In this document: one piece after another, positions 5,324-11,130 of the stretch
Layout: each line of letters starts with the position of its first letter
Position numbering within the stretch: the stretch's first letter is position 1
From: an uncultured Streptomyces sp.
GTDB lineage: Bacteria; Actinomycetota; Actinomycetes; Streptomycetales; Streptomycetaceae
Reading direction: 5' to 3'
Assembly: GCA_946480485.1 (NCBI GenBank)
Contig: CAMLJW010000142.1
Location: 1 to 11,363 of the forward strand
DNA: 11,363 nucleotides
Program-made: the position numbers and the translations under genes
The notes under the pieces: generated by a model
What the model was told of the DNA's origin: nothing
What the model saw: only the letters and a program-made list of their open reading frames with translations
Databases searched by the model: none

Positions 5324-6877
5324 ATGACAAGGTCCGAACGTCCTGAACGACCCGCCGGTAAACGGTCGGCGGACTCTCGCGGTGCCCGCGGTGCCGGCGG
5401 CGCACATGGTGCCAGCGGTGCCCGAGGTTCTCGCGGCACCCGTAACGGGGGCCCCGCTGCCGTGAACGGCGGCGCCAGGAGCGGCGGCGCCAGGAGCGGC
5501 GGCGCCAGGAACGTACGCAAGAAGCCGTCGCCGGTGGCCACCGCGCCGCGGGAGTTCACGCTGCCGGAGACCGTCACGCCCGCGCTGCCCGCCGTCGAGT
5601 CCTTCGACGCGCTGGACATGCCGGCCGCGCTGACGAAGACCCTCGCGGCCCAGGGCGTGACGGAGCCCTTCCCGATCCAGGGCGCGACACTGCCCAACTC
5701 CCTTGCCGGGCGTGACATTCTGGGCCGGGGCCGGACCGGCTCGGGCAAGACCCTCGCCTTCGGGCTCGCCCTGCTCGCCCGCACGGCCGGCCGCCGCGCC
5801 GAGCCCAGGGCGCCGCTCGCGCTGGTCCTGGTCCCCACGCGCGAGCTCGCGCAGCAGGTCACCGACGCGCTCACGCCGTACGCCACGGCCGTCAACCTGC
5901 GCCTCACCACGGTGGTCGGCGGACTCTCGATCTCCCGCCAGGCGGGCGCGCTGCGGCGCGGCGCCGAGGTGCTCGTGGCCACGCCCGGTCGACTCAAGGA
6001 CCTCATAGACCGCCGTGACTGCACCCTCGACCGGGTGGCGGTCACGGTCCTCGACGAGGCTGACCAGATGGCCGACATGGGCTTCATGCCGCAGGTCACG
6101 GCGCTGCTTCAGCAGGTCGAGCCGGGTGGGCAGCGGATGCTGTTCTCGGCGACGCTGGACAAGAACATCGACAAGCTCGTACGGATGTTCCTCAACGACC
6201 CCGTCGTGCACTCCGTCGACCCCTCGGCGGGCGCGGTGACAACGATGGAGCACCATGTGCTGCACGTCGCCGACGAGACCGACAAGAAGGCCGTCGCGCT
6301 GCGCATCGCTGCCCGCGACGGGCGGGTGATCCTCTTCGTGGACACCAAGCGCGGCGCCGACCGCTTCACCAAGCGTCTGCTGGCCAACGGCGTACGCGCC
6401 TCCGCGCTGCACGGCGGCCGCTCCCAGCCCCAACGCAACCGTACCCTCGACCAGTTCAAGAACGGCCAGGTCACCGCCCTCGTCGCCACCAACGTCGCGG
6501 CCCGCGGCATCCACGTCGACGACCTCGACCTCGTGGTGAACGTCGACCCCCCGACCGACCACAAGGACTACCTCCACCGTGGCGGCCGTACCGCCCGCGC
6601 GGGCGAGTCCGGCAGCGTCGTCACCCTGGTCCTCCCCGATCAGAAGCGTGACATGACCCATCTGATGACCAACGCGGGCATCAGCCCGCGGACGGTCCGC
6701 GTCAAGTCCACCGACGAGGAGCTGGCACGCATCACCGGCGCCCGGGAGCCGTCCGGGGTTCCGGTCACGGTCGAGGCACCGGCACCCGCGGTCGCCCAGC
6801 CCTCGAAGGCGAAGGCAAAGGCCACGTCCCGGCCGCGGCCGCGCAGAACCGGGGCGCGCACACGCAGCCGCAACTGA
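5324..6877 (+). CDS. DEAD-box ATP-dependent RNA helicase
   Basis: ATP-driven unwinding of RNA in the cytoplasm (cold adaptation, ribosome assembly or mRNA decay). It has 517 aa from ATG 5324; GGAAGGAA (5303-5310) precedes it at a rather long 13 bases. Residues 1-75 are a basic Gly/Ala/Arg-rich tail. Core motifs: F94 with Q119 (Q motif), GRTGSGKT 136-143 (I), PTREL 171-175 (Ia), TPGR 220-223, DEAD 244-247 (II), SAT 275-277 (III), ATNVAARGIHV 388-398 (V) and HRGGRTARAG 418-427 (VI). His replaces the usual Asp in ARGID of motif V, and Gly/Ala replace the usual residues of HRIGRTGRAG in motif VI; I recall such variants as normal in actinobacterial members. The C-terminal 35 residues are basic and disordered-looking. 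It follows csp, separated by the cTTCGg hairpin, so it may be transcribed by read-through. Confidence 0.95.
   Translation: MTRSERPERPAGKRSADSRGARGAGGAHGASGARGSRGTRNGGPAAVNGGARSGGARSGGARNVRKKPSPVATAPREFTLPETVTPALPAVESFDALDMPAALTKTLAAQGVTEPFPIQGATLPNSLAGRDILGRGRTGSGKTLAFGLALLARTAGRRAEPRAPLALVLVPTRELAQQVTDALTPYATAVNLRLTTVVGGLSISRQAGALRRGAEVLVATPGRLKDLIDRRDCTLDRVAVTVLDEADQMADMGFMPQVTALLQQVEPGGQRMLFSATLDKNIDKLVRMFLNDPVVHSVDPSAGAVTTMEHHVLHVADETDKKAVALRIAARDGRVILFVDTKRGADRFTKRLLANGVRASALHGGRSQPQRNRTLDQFKNGQVTALVATNVAARGIHVDDLDLVVNVDPPTDHKDYLHRGGRTARAGESGSVVTLVLPDQKRDMTHLMTNAGISPRTVRVKSTDEELARITGAREPSGVPVTVEAPAPAVAQPSKAKAKATSRPRPRRTGARTRSRN
5468..5512 (+). repeat. three tandem 15-bp units in the helicase 5' end
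   Basis: GGCGGCGCCAGGAGC is repeated at 5468-5482, 5483-5497 and 5498-5512 (last unit one base different). Because the unit is 15 bp the frame is kept, giving GGARS-GGARS-GGARN in the RNA-binding-like tail. Copy number could vary between strains by slippage. Confidence 0.85.
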
Positions 6878-6971
6878 CGCGACGATCAAGAAGCGCTGAT
6901 CGCCGGGTCGTTGGTGACGGTGAAGAAGAAGCGGCCCGAACCTGCCCGTCCGCCGGGCCTGTGGCCCCGGT

Positions 6972-6997
6972 CCCGGACGCGGCTGCGGCGGTCCGGG
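6972..6997 (+). terminator. possible terminator of the helicase gene
   Basis: CCCGGAC (6972-6978) pairs with GTCCGGG (6991-6997) with a 12-base loop, 95 bases after the stop. No T-run. The rest of the 231-base gap 6878-7108 shows no credible gene. Confidence 0.3.
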
Positions 6998-7089
6998 CGG
7001 TGCTCGGGTACCTTCCCGTCTCCTGGCGGGCCAGGATGTCGCCGATGACCGGAGCGCGCGCGTCCCGGGCCCGTCGTGTGCCGTCCGCG

Positions 7090-7110
7090 GAAGCGCCTTG
7101 ACGGCGCTTC
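7090..7110 (-). terminator. hairpin overlapping the stop of the LAxTG gene
   Basis: GAAGCGCC (7090-7097) and GGCGCTTC (7103-7110) form a perfect 8-bp stem with a 5-base loop. On the minus strand the stop codon (7111-7109) lies within its first arm. There is no T-run, so it may end this transcript or stop helicase read-through from the other side. Confidence 0.4.
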
Positions 7111-7444
7111 AGTACGCTCCGCTCCGCTCCCGTCGTACCGAGTACATGACGAAGCCCGCTCCCACGCTCAGGAACAGCGTGCCGCCGACGACGTACGGGG
7201 TCGTGTCGAAGCTTCCCGTGTCGGCGAGTTCGGAGGACTGGGCGGCGGAATCGGAGCCGTCGGCGACGGGATCGGCGGTGGAGGTGTCGGCCCCGGCCCG
7301 GGTGATCGTGGTCGTCGACGTCCACGCTTCGTCCTCCGCCGTGAACCTGTCCGCGGTCGCGTTGGCGGACGGGACGAACCACAGGGCACCCAGCAGGGCC
7401 CCCGCGGCGGTGGCGGTCAGCAACGATCGACGTGCGGCGGACAC
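7109..7444 (-). CDS. small secreted protein with LAxTG sortase signal
   Basis: Predicted cell-wall-anchored surface protein of unknown role, 111 aa from GTG 7444 (AGGGG 11 bases upstream). Residues 1-29 are a signal peptide: AARR, a hydrophobic stretch (LLTATAAGALLGALWF), and a likely cut after SANA (29). Residues 30-70 are Thr/Asp/Ser-rich and disordered-looking. The C-terminus has the full sorting signal: LADTG at 73-77, a hydrophobic segment (about 84-102) and the basic tail RRER. LAxTG is the motif used by class E sortases of Streptomyces, so the Thr of LADTG should be cut and joined to peptidoglycan. The mature part would be only about 47 residues. It is divergent from the 113-aa gene at 7554. 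No sortase gene is in view. Upstream reading extends in frame but lacks a ribosome site and conserved look. Confidence 0.82.
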   Translation of the reverse strand: MSAARRSLLTATAAGALLGALWFVPSANATADRFTAEDEAWTSTTTITRAGADTSTADPVADGSDSAAQSSELADTGSFDTTPYVVGGTLFLSVGAGFVMYSVRRERSGAY

Positions 7445-7540
7445 GGAATATCGATCCCCTTGCGGTACTGGCGAATGTGCCGTGTGGGCCGATGTTAATG
7501 AAGGCGCGGGTCTCAGGAAAGTCACGGTCGCTGTGAGCCG

Positions 7541-7546
7541 TACGCT
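7541..7546 (+). promoter_or_regulatory. -10 box TACGCT for a leaderless transcript
   Basis: TACGCT lies 7 bases before ATG 7554, the same arrangement and same hexamer (within GTACGCTCC) as before hutH. It predicts a start at the ATG itself. No good -35 box is seen. A TCAC-N7-GTGA palindrome at 7522-7536 covers that region and could be an activator or repressor site. Confidence 0.45.
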
Positions 7547-7553
7547 CCGGCGT

Positions 7554-7895
7554 ATGAGTAATGCTGAGACATCCCGCTTCCTGTGCTTGCGTGTGGAATT
7601 GGTACTTGAAGTCGAGGACGAAGACGGCGTCACCAGGGCCGCGTTGCGGCGGATCGCCGGCGACATGGAGATGCCGGACGACGAGCGGGCCCACACCGAG
7701 AGCGCGGTGACGGAAGACACTGCCGAGGCCCTCGCGTATCTCGTCGACCCGTCCGTCCTGGTCAGCGAGGTGCCCGGGGTGGAGCTTGCGCAGGCCTCGT
7801 GGAGCAGCGAGCGGATCGACTACGACTCCGATTCGCCGGAGTGGGCCCTGGGCGAGGATGATGACGCGGTAGACGAGCAAGAAGAGGTTGGCTGA
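7554..7895 (+). CDS. hypothetical acidic protein, 113 aa
   Basis: I do not recognise a family. ATG 7554 is chosen because the open frame above it crosses the divergent gene and promoter, and a -10 box sits 7 bases upstream (leaderless mRNA). The protein has no signal peptide or membrane segment. Residues 9-22 (FLCLRVELVLEVED) look like a beta strand. Residues 27-65 are probably helical. The last 25 residues are strongly acidic (EDDDAVDEQEEVG). It could be cytosolic and bind a basic partner, but this is only inferred from charge. A strong hairpin terminator follows. Position between hutH and the L,D-transpeptidase matches the small gene SCO4933 as I recall the S. coelicolor order. Confidence 0.75.
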   Translation: MSNAETSRFLCLRVELVLEVEDEDGVTRAALRRIAGDMEMPDDERAHTESAVTEDTAEALAYLVDPSVLVSEVPGVELAQASWSSERIDYDSDSPEWALGEDDDAVDEQEEVG

Positions 7896-7916
7896 CGCGG
7901 CTTGGGAGAATCATGA

Positions 7917-7940
7917 CCCGGGCGGCAACCGCCGCCCGGG
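7917..7940 (+). terminator. hairpin terminator after the 113-aa gene
   Basis: CCCGGGCGGC (7917-7926) pairs perfectly with GCCGCCCGGG (7931-7940) around AACC, 21 bases after the stop, followed by GTTCTCTCGT. A second small hairpin, TCTCGT/ACGAGA (7945-7950 with 7954-7959), comes right after. Confidence 0.7.
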
Positions 7941-8004
7941 GTTCTCTCGTCTCACGAGACGCCTGACCGGCACCCGCACCACTGGTACCACGGCATACCG
8001 AAGT

Positions 8005-8019
8005 GGTGTGCCCCACACC
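8005..8019 (+). repeat. small inverted repeat upstream of the L,D-transpeptidase gene
   Basis: GGTGTG (8005-8010) and CACACC (8014-8019) are perfect inverted copies separated by CCC. Just before, ACCACT (7978-7983) and AGTGGT (8002-8007) are also inverted. It lies 33 bases upstream of the candidate -10 box, a usual place for a regulator site. The function is not known. Confidence 0.4.
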
Positions 8020-8051
8020 TACGACAGAGGTGGAACGGGACGAACCGGTCT

Positions 8052-8094
8052 TAGCGTTTAACGGGATTACGGGGATTCTGGGGTTTCGGGGATT
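8052..8094 (+). promoter_or_regulatory. candidate -10 box and four GGG(A/T)TT direct repeats
   Basis: TAGCGT (8052-8057) is a good Streptomyces -10 sequence, without a clear -35. It is followed by four direct repeats: GGGATT at 8063, 8072 and 8089 and GGGTTT at 8081, at 9, 9 and 8 base steps, filling the leader before the L,D-transpeptidase start. GGAAC (8032-8036) and GTCTTA (8048-8053) look like sigma-E boxes but the 11-base gap is too short. Confidence 0.4.
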
Positions 8095-8117
8095 AGGCAA
8101 CGATGGAGAAGCGTGTG

Positions 8118-9368
8118 ATGACGGACAGTAAGCGGCGCAGGGGTCTGATGGCCGCGTCCGCCCTGCTCGGTGGGGTGCTGGTGCTCTCTGCGTGCAGCGG
8201 AGGCGACGCCAAGGCCGACGTCGACGGTGGCGACGGCACCTCGCAGGCCAAGGTCGACGAGGCGGCCGCAGAGAAGACCTCCGAGGCCAAGATCGAGATC
8301 ACCCCCAAGGACGGCTCCGACAACGCCTCCATCAACAACGCCGCCAAGATCACGGTCAGCAGGGGCACGCTCACCGACGTCGCCATGAAGACCGCGAGCG
8401 GCGCCGCCGTCGACGGGGAGATATCCGCCGACAAGAAGAGCTGGGCACCCAGCGTTCAGCTCGAGCGCTCCACCACCTACAAGGTCTCGGCCACCGCCGA
8501 GGACGCCGACGGCCGTGCCGCCCACGAGAACGCGTCGTTCACGACGGTCTCCCCGGCCAACAGCTTCATCGGCAACTTCACACCCGAGGGCGGCTCCACC
8601 GTCGGCGTCGGTATGCCCGTGTCGATCAACTTCGACAAGGCGATAACCAACAAGGCCGACGTGCAAAAGGGCATCACCGTCTCCTCCAGCAGCGGCCAGG
8701 AGGTCGTCGGTCACTGGTTCAACGCCAACCGTCTGGACTTCCGCCCCGAGGAGTACTGGCAGGGCGGCTCCACCGTCACCCTCAAGCTGAACCTCGACGG
8801 CGTCGAGGGTGCGAGCGGTGTGTTCGGCGTGCAGCAGAAGACGGTCACCTTCAAGATCGGCCGCAACCAGGTCTCGATCGTCGACGCCAAGACCAAGATC
8901 ATGACGGTCACTCAGGACGGCAAGACGATCAAGACGATCCCGATCTCCGCGGGCTCGCCCGAGAACAAGACGTACGAAGGCCGGATGGTGATCTCCGAGA
9001 AGTTCAAGGAGACCCGGATGGACGGCGCGACGGTCGGCTTCACGGACGACGACGGCAAGGGCGAGTACGACATCAAGGACGTACCGCACGCCATGCGCCT
9101 GTCGACCTCCGGCACGTTCATCCACGGCAACTACTGGGGTGCCGACTCCATCTTCGGCAACGTCAACACGAGCCACGGCTGCGTCGGCCTGAACGACACC
9201 AAGGGCGCCAACGACCCGAACACCGAGGCCGCCTGGTTCTACAACAACTCGATCGTCGGTGACGTCGTGGACGTGAGGAACACCGGCGACAAGACCATCG
9301 CCCCGGACAACGGCCTCAATGGCTGGAACATGGACTGGGCCGCCTGGAAGGCGGGTTCGGCCGTCTGA
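8118..9368 (+). CDS. L,D-transpeptidase lipoprotein (YkuD domain)
   Basis: Forms 3-3 (Dap-Dap) cross-links in peptidoglycan; expected on the outer face of the membrane. Start ATG 8118 (416 aa) has GGAG at 8106-8109; ATG 8103 (421 aa) is possible. Residues 1-26 are a lipoprotein signal (KRRRGLMAASALLGG, lipobox LSAC) with lipidated C26. Then come a linker, two Ig-like domains (about 55-145 and 147-245) as in mycobacterial LdtMt2-type enzymes, and the YkuD catalytic domain (about 250-386). The active-site set is complete: H336 (FIHGN), then SHGCVGLN with H353 and the nucleophile C355. The C-terminus ends in a Trp-rich segment (GWNMDWAAWKAG) typical of these proteins. It is likely insensitive to most penicillins but sensitive to carbapenems (family knowledge). 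It has its own leader and a terminator. SCO4934-like (recollection). Confidence 0.95.
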   Translation: MTDSKRRRGLMAASALLGGVLVLSACSGGDAKADVDGGDGTSQAKVDEAAAEKTSEAKIEITPKDGSDNASINNAAKITVSRGTLTDVAMKTASGAAVDGEISADKKSWAPSVQLERSTTYKVSATAEDADGRAAHENASFTTVSPANSFIGNFTPEGGSTVGVGMPVSINFDKAITNKADVQKGITVSSSSGQEVVGHWFNANRLDFRPEEYWQGGSTVTLKLNLDGVEGASGVFGVQQKTVTFKIGRNQVSIVDAKTKIMTVTQDGKTIKTIPISAGSPENKTYEGRMVISEKFKETRMDGATVGFTDDDGKGEYDIKDVPHAMRLSTSGTFIHGNYWGADSIFGNVNTSHGCVGLNDTKGANDPNTEAAWFYNNSIVGDVVDVRNTGDKTIAPDNGLNGWNMDWAAWKAGSAV

Positions 9369-9397
9369 GGGCCGAACAGAGCAGCTGAAAGCCGTCT

Positions 9398-9432
9398 GAC
9401 GGCCGGCGAGCGGGCCTGACCGACGGCCGGCG
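9398..9432. repeat. 11-bp direct repeat GACGGCCGGCG
   Basis: GACGGCCGGCG occurs at 9398-9408 and 9422-9432, offset 24 bp, between the L,D-transpeptidase stop and its stronger terminator. The small hairpin GCCGT/ACGGC (9391-9403) overlaps the first copy. Confidence 0.5.
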
Positions 9433-9460
9433 CGCTGCCACAGCACTTCGCCGGGTGGCG

Positions 9461-9489
9461 GCCCGTCGGAACCTTGTGTTCCGGCGGGC
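9461..9489 (+). terminator. terminator of the L,D-transpeptidase gene
   Basis: GCCCGTCGGAA (9461-9471) pairs with TTCCGGCGGGC (9479-9489), 11 bp with one U-G pair and a 7-base loop. A moderately T-rich stretch (GTGTTTGTG) follows. It marks the right end of the conserved gene block; mobile-element debris begins soon after. Confidence 0.6.
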
Positions 9490-9592
9490 TGCCCGTGTTT
9501 GTGCGTGTTGGCATGACTGTTCTGAAGTTCCACCGTTGATCTGGACAGCCTGATACTGGGACGTATGGGTTCCGGAGGAAGCAGTCCAGGTA

Positions 9593-10123
9593 GTGAGTAG
9601 CAAGAGCAACTTCAGCAAGCGGTATACCGCCGAGTTCAGGCGCGATGCCGTGGAGCTGGCGCTGGCCTCCGACAAGACCGTCACCGAGGTCGCCCGGGGC
9701 CTCGGCGTGAGCCCCGAGAGTCTGCGCGGCTGGGTCAAGCAGGCAAAGGCCGACCGGGGCCAGGGTCCCGAGGGTGCGCTGACCAGCGACGAGAAGGAAG
9801 AACTGCGGCGGCTGCGGCGGGAGAACCGGGAACAGCAGCAGACGATCTGGCGTGCTCTCCAGGCCCAGGGCGCCGATGAATGGCTCGTCACCTACAACGC
9901 CCGGGCCGGGATCGAGGGCACCATCTCCCAGGCCGTCCGTGGTCCTGGTCTGCGGCACTCTCGCTACCGGGGCCTTCCCAAGGTCCATCTGCAAAACGTC
10001 CTGACCGGCATGGCACTCAACCTCACCCGCCTCGGCGCCTACTTCGGCGCCAGCGTCACCCCCGCAGCCCGTCCCAGCAGAATCCGCGAACTGTGCACCA
10101 TACACGGATTGGCAGCAGCCTGA
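9593..10123 (+). pseudogene. chimeric ORF: IS3-type OrfA N-part joined to IS1182-type transposase C-part
   Basis: One open frame of 176 aa made of two unrelated transposase pieces. Residues 1-82 are an IS3-family OrfA: a helix-turn-helix (KRYTAEFRRDAVELA, VARGLGVSPESLRGWVKQ) and the start of its leucine-zipper region (EELRRLRRENRE). At about residues 82-95 (nt 9836-9875) it switches to the C-terminal end of an IS1182-type DDE transposase (ARAGIEGTISQAVR, RYRGLPKVHLQNVLTG). It cannot transpose: the IS3 OrfB part is absent and the DDE part lacks its catalytic residues apart from the last helix. The GTG at 9593 is the natural OrfA start, with GGAGG 14 bases upstream. Whether the fused product is made is unknown; it would still have a DNA-binding domain. 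Confidence 0.8.
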
Positions 10124-10157
10124 TCCCCAGCCACCATCTGACTTCGCCAACAGAATC
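9850..10157 (+). mobile_element. right-end remnant of an IS1182-type insertion sequence
   Basis: It covers the last 90 or so codons of the DDE transposase and about 35 bases after its stop (10124-10157), including GACTTCGCCAACAGAATC, which I recall as common near the ends of Streptomyces IS1182 elements. The left part of the element is missing, replaced by IS3-type sequence. Its right edge abuts the IS982 fragment at about 10158-10162. Exact ends and target duplications cannot be fixed without an IS comparison. Confidence 0.55.
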
Positions 10158-10161
10158 AGTT

Positions 10162-10508
10162 CTGGGCTTTACCTCCGAGGCCAGGTGGCTTCGCTACGCC
10201 CGCTCCCACCTGCGGCATCTCTTCCCCTACCTGCCCAAGCAGCCCGGCCACAACAAGCGCCTGCGCAAGGCCGCCGGGCTGCTGCGGCGAGTGAGCCGGC
10301 TGCTGGCCACCGACACCTCCGTATGGAGCGATGACGTGTGGATCGTGGATTCCACGCCGGTGGAGTGCAACCGCTCCCGCGAGACCGTCAAACGCTCCGA
10401 CCTGGCCGGATGGGTCGAGTACGGGTACTGCGCCAGTCAAGCCGCTTCTTTTGGGGCCTGCGCCTGCACCTGGTGTGCACCCTGCAGGGCCTGCCGATGG
10501 CCTTCGGC
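10162..10508 (+). pseudogene. IS982-type transposase fragment with frameshift
   Basis: Internal piece of an IS982-family DDE transposase, starting mid-protein (LGFTSEARWLRYARSHLRHL) and running through YLPKQPGHNKRLRKAA and the first catalytic Asp segment WIVDSTPVEC. After GYGYCAS a single base is missing between 10439 and 10440; the other frame then continues correctly as SRFFWGLRLHLVCTLQGLP. Homology stops near 10508, before the remaining catalytic residues. Both ends are lost, so it is dead. On the left it abuts the IS1182 end and on the right it runs head-on into a helix-turn-helix gene fragment on the other strand. Confidence 0.8.
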
Positions 10509-10744
10509 CACCTGCTTCGGCTTCGCGAGATGCTGAGATGCGCATGCTCGGCGTCCGTCAGGCGCAGGGCGCGCGCGATCGCGTCGAGCACCTCCGCCGA
10601 CACGTTGCGCCCATTGCCCTGCTCCAGCCGCGTGTGGTAAGCGACGGACACCCCGGCCAGCTGCGCCAGCTCCTCCCGCCGCAGCCCTGGCACCCGGCGG
10701 TGCCGTCCGAAGACCGACAGCCCCACGTCCTTCGGCTGCCGCAC
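10509..10744 (-). pseudogene. broken helix-turn-helix regulator (XRE/MmyB-type N-terminal part)
   Basis: It reads on the minus strand from about VRQPKDVGLSVFGRHRRV through GLRREELAQLAGVSVAYHT, RLEQGNGRNVSAEVLDAI and ARALRLTDAEHAHL. These are the helix-turn-helix and following helices of the large Streptomyces family whose C-terminal half is an MmyB-like ligand-binding domain. At 10530-10531 two bases stand where a codon is expected; in the next frame LAKPKQ continues, so there is a frameshift. The gene is then cut at about 10509 by the IS982 fragment, and the whole C-terminal domain is missing. The usual N-terminal 15-20 residues are also not recognisable. A non-functional remnant. Confidence 0.75.
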
Positions 10745-10992
10745 AATGCCACAGCTCCGCGCCCCCTGCGGGGTGCTTTGCCTGGCCCAGGAGCCACAGG
10801 AGGTACGGGCCCCCACCAGCGCCGTCAGCGCGCCCACCGGGATCTCCCCTGGGGGCAGGGCGTGCGGGCCGCCAGGTCGGCGGCGACCAGGAGGGTGACG
10901 AAACCGTGGGCTGCCGTTCCGTCGAACCGGCGCTTAGCGTGGAAGGTGTCACTACGACAGCAGCAGCGGGCAGCGGCCGAGGAGGTCGCACG
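10745..10992 (-). other. 248-base stretch between remnants; possible coding debris at 10825-10950
   Basis: No intact gene is seen. On the minus strand, 10950 down to 10825 reads as a frame with good Streptomyces codon use (KRRFDGTAAHGFVTLLVA, then DLAART) that ends at TGA and has no clear start. I cannot assign a family; it may be a fragment of a gene cut by the TnpB element at 10993. On the plus strand GAGGAGG (10979-10985) looks like a ribosome site that now leads into the element end instead of a gene. Confidence 0.3.
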
Positions 10993-11130
10993 TTGACTTC
11001 CTCCCTCTCGTGGACGAGGGGGATTCCTACGGCTCGCGCCGTGGGGGTTTCTGCTTCATCGCCGACTGCCCCGTCCGGGAGGACTCCCGTTGAGGTCTTA
11101 CACCGGCTCCACAGACAGACACCGCCAGCC
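10973..11130 (-). ncRNA. predicted omega RNA (guide RNA of TnpB), approximate extent
   Basis: In known IS200/IS605 elements the TnpB guide RNA covers the 3' end of the tnpB gene and the right end, and its guide is the flank just past the element. By that rule the RNA would run on the minus strand from inside tnpB through the hairpin to TCAA (10993). Its guide would start CGTGCGACCTCCTCGG at 10992. The 5' limit is a guess. Inferred from family knowledge, not from a visible promoter. Confidence 0.35.
11002..11023 (-). repeat. right-end hairpin of the tnpB element
   Basis: TCCCTCTCG (11002-11010) pairs with CGAGGGGGA (11015-11023) around a 4-base loop. Read as the minus strand, it has one A-C mismatch or bulged A in a 9-bp stem. 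Imperfect hairpins at this place are recognised by TnpA in IS200/IS605 elements and form the base of the omega RNA. It lies 4 bases beyond the tnpB stop and 6 bases inside the predicted TCAA end. Confidence 0.65.

Noticed and set aside
5009..6889. 626-codon minus-strand open frame opposite csp and the helicase
   Set aside because: Shadow of two genes with clear catalytic motifs; the translation is Gly/Arg/Val-rich with no domain.
6881..6945. Minus-strand reading GRFFFTVTNDPAISAS ending at a stop, as if the C-terminus of a gene
   Set aside because: The upstream frame becomes Arg/Pro-rich without a start or recognisable domain; too short to support a gene.
8032..8053. GGAAC and GTCTTA before the L,D-transpeptidase gene as a sigma-E promoter
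   Set aside because: Spacing is 11 bases; ECF sigma-E promoters need about 16.
9391..9489. Short GC-rich repeats after the L,D-transpeptidase gene as a CRISPR-like array
   Set aside because: Only two 11-bp copies, no regular spacers and no cas genes; they are better explained as terminator sequence and chance in high GC.
10331..10996. 221-codon plus-strand open frame through the IS982 and regulator fragments
   Set aside because: It crosses three unrelated remnants and antisense sequence and has no domain of its own.
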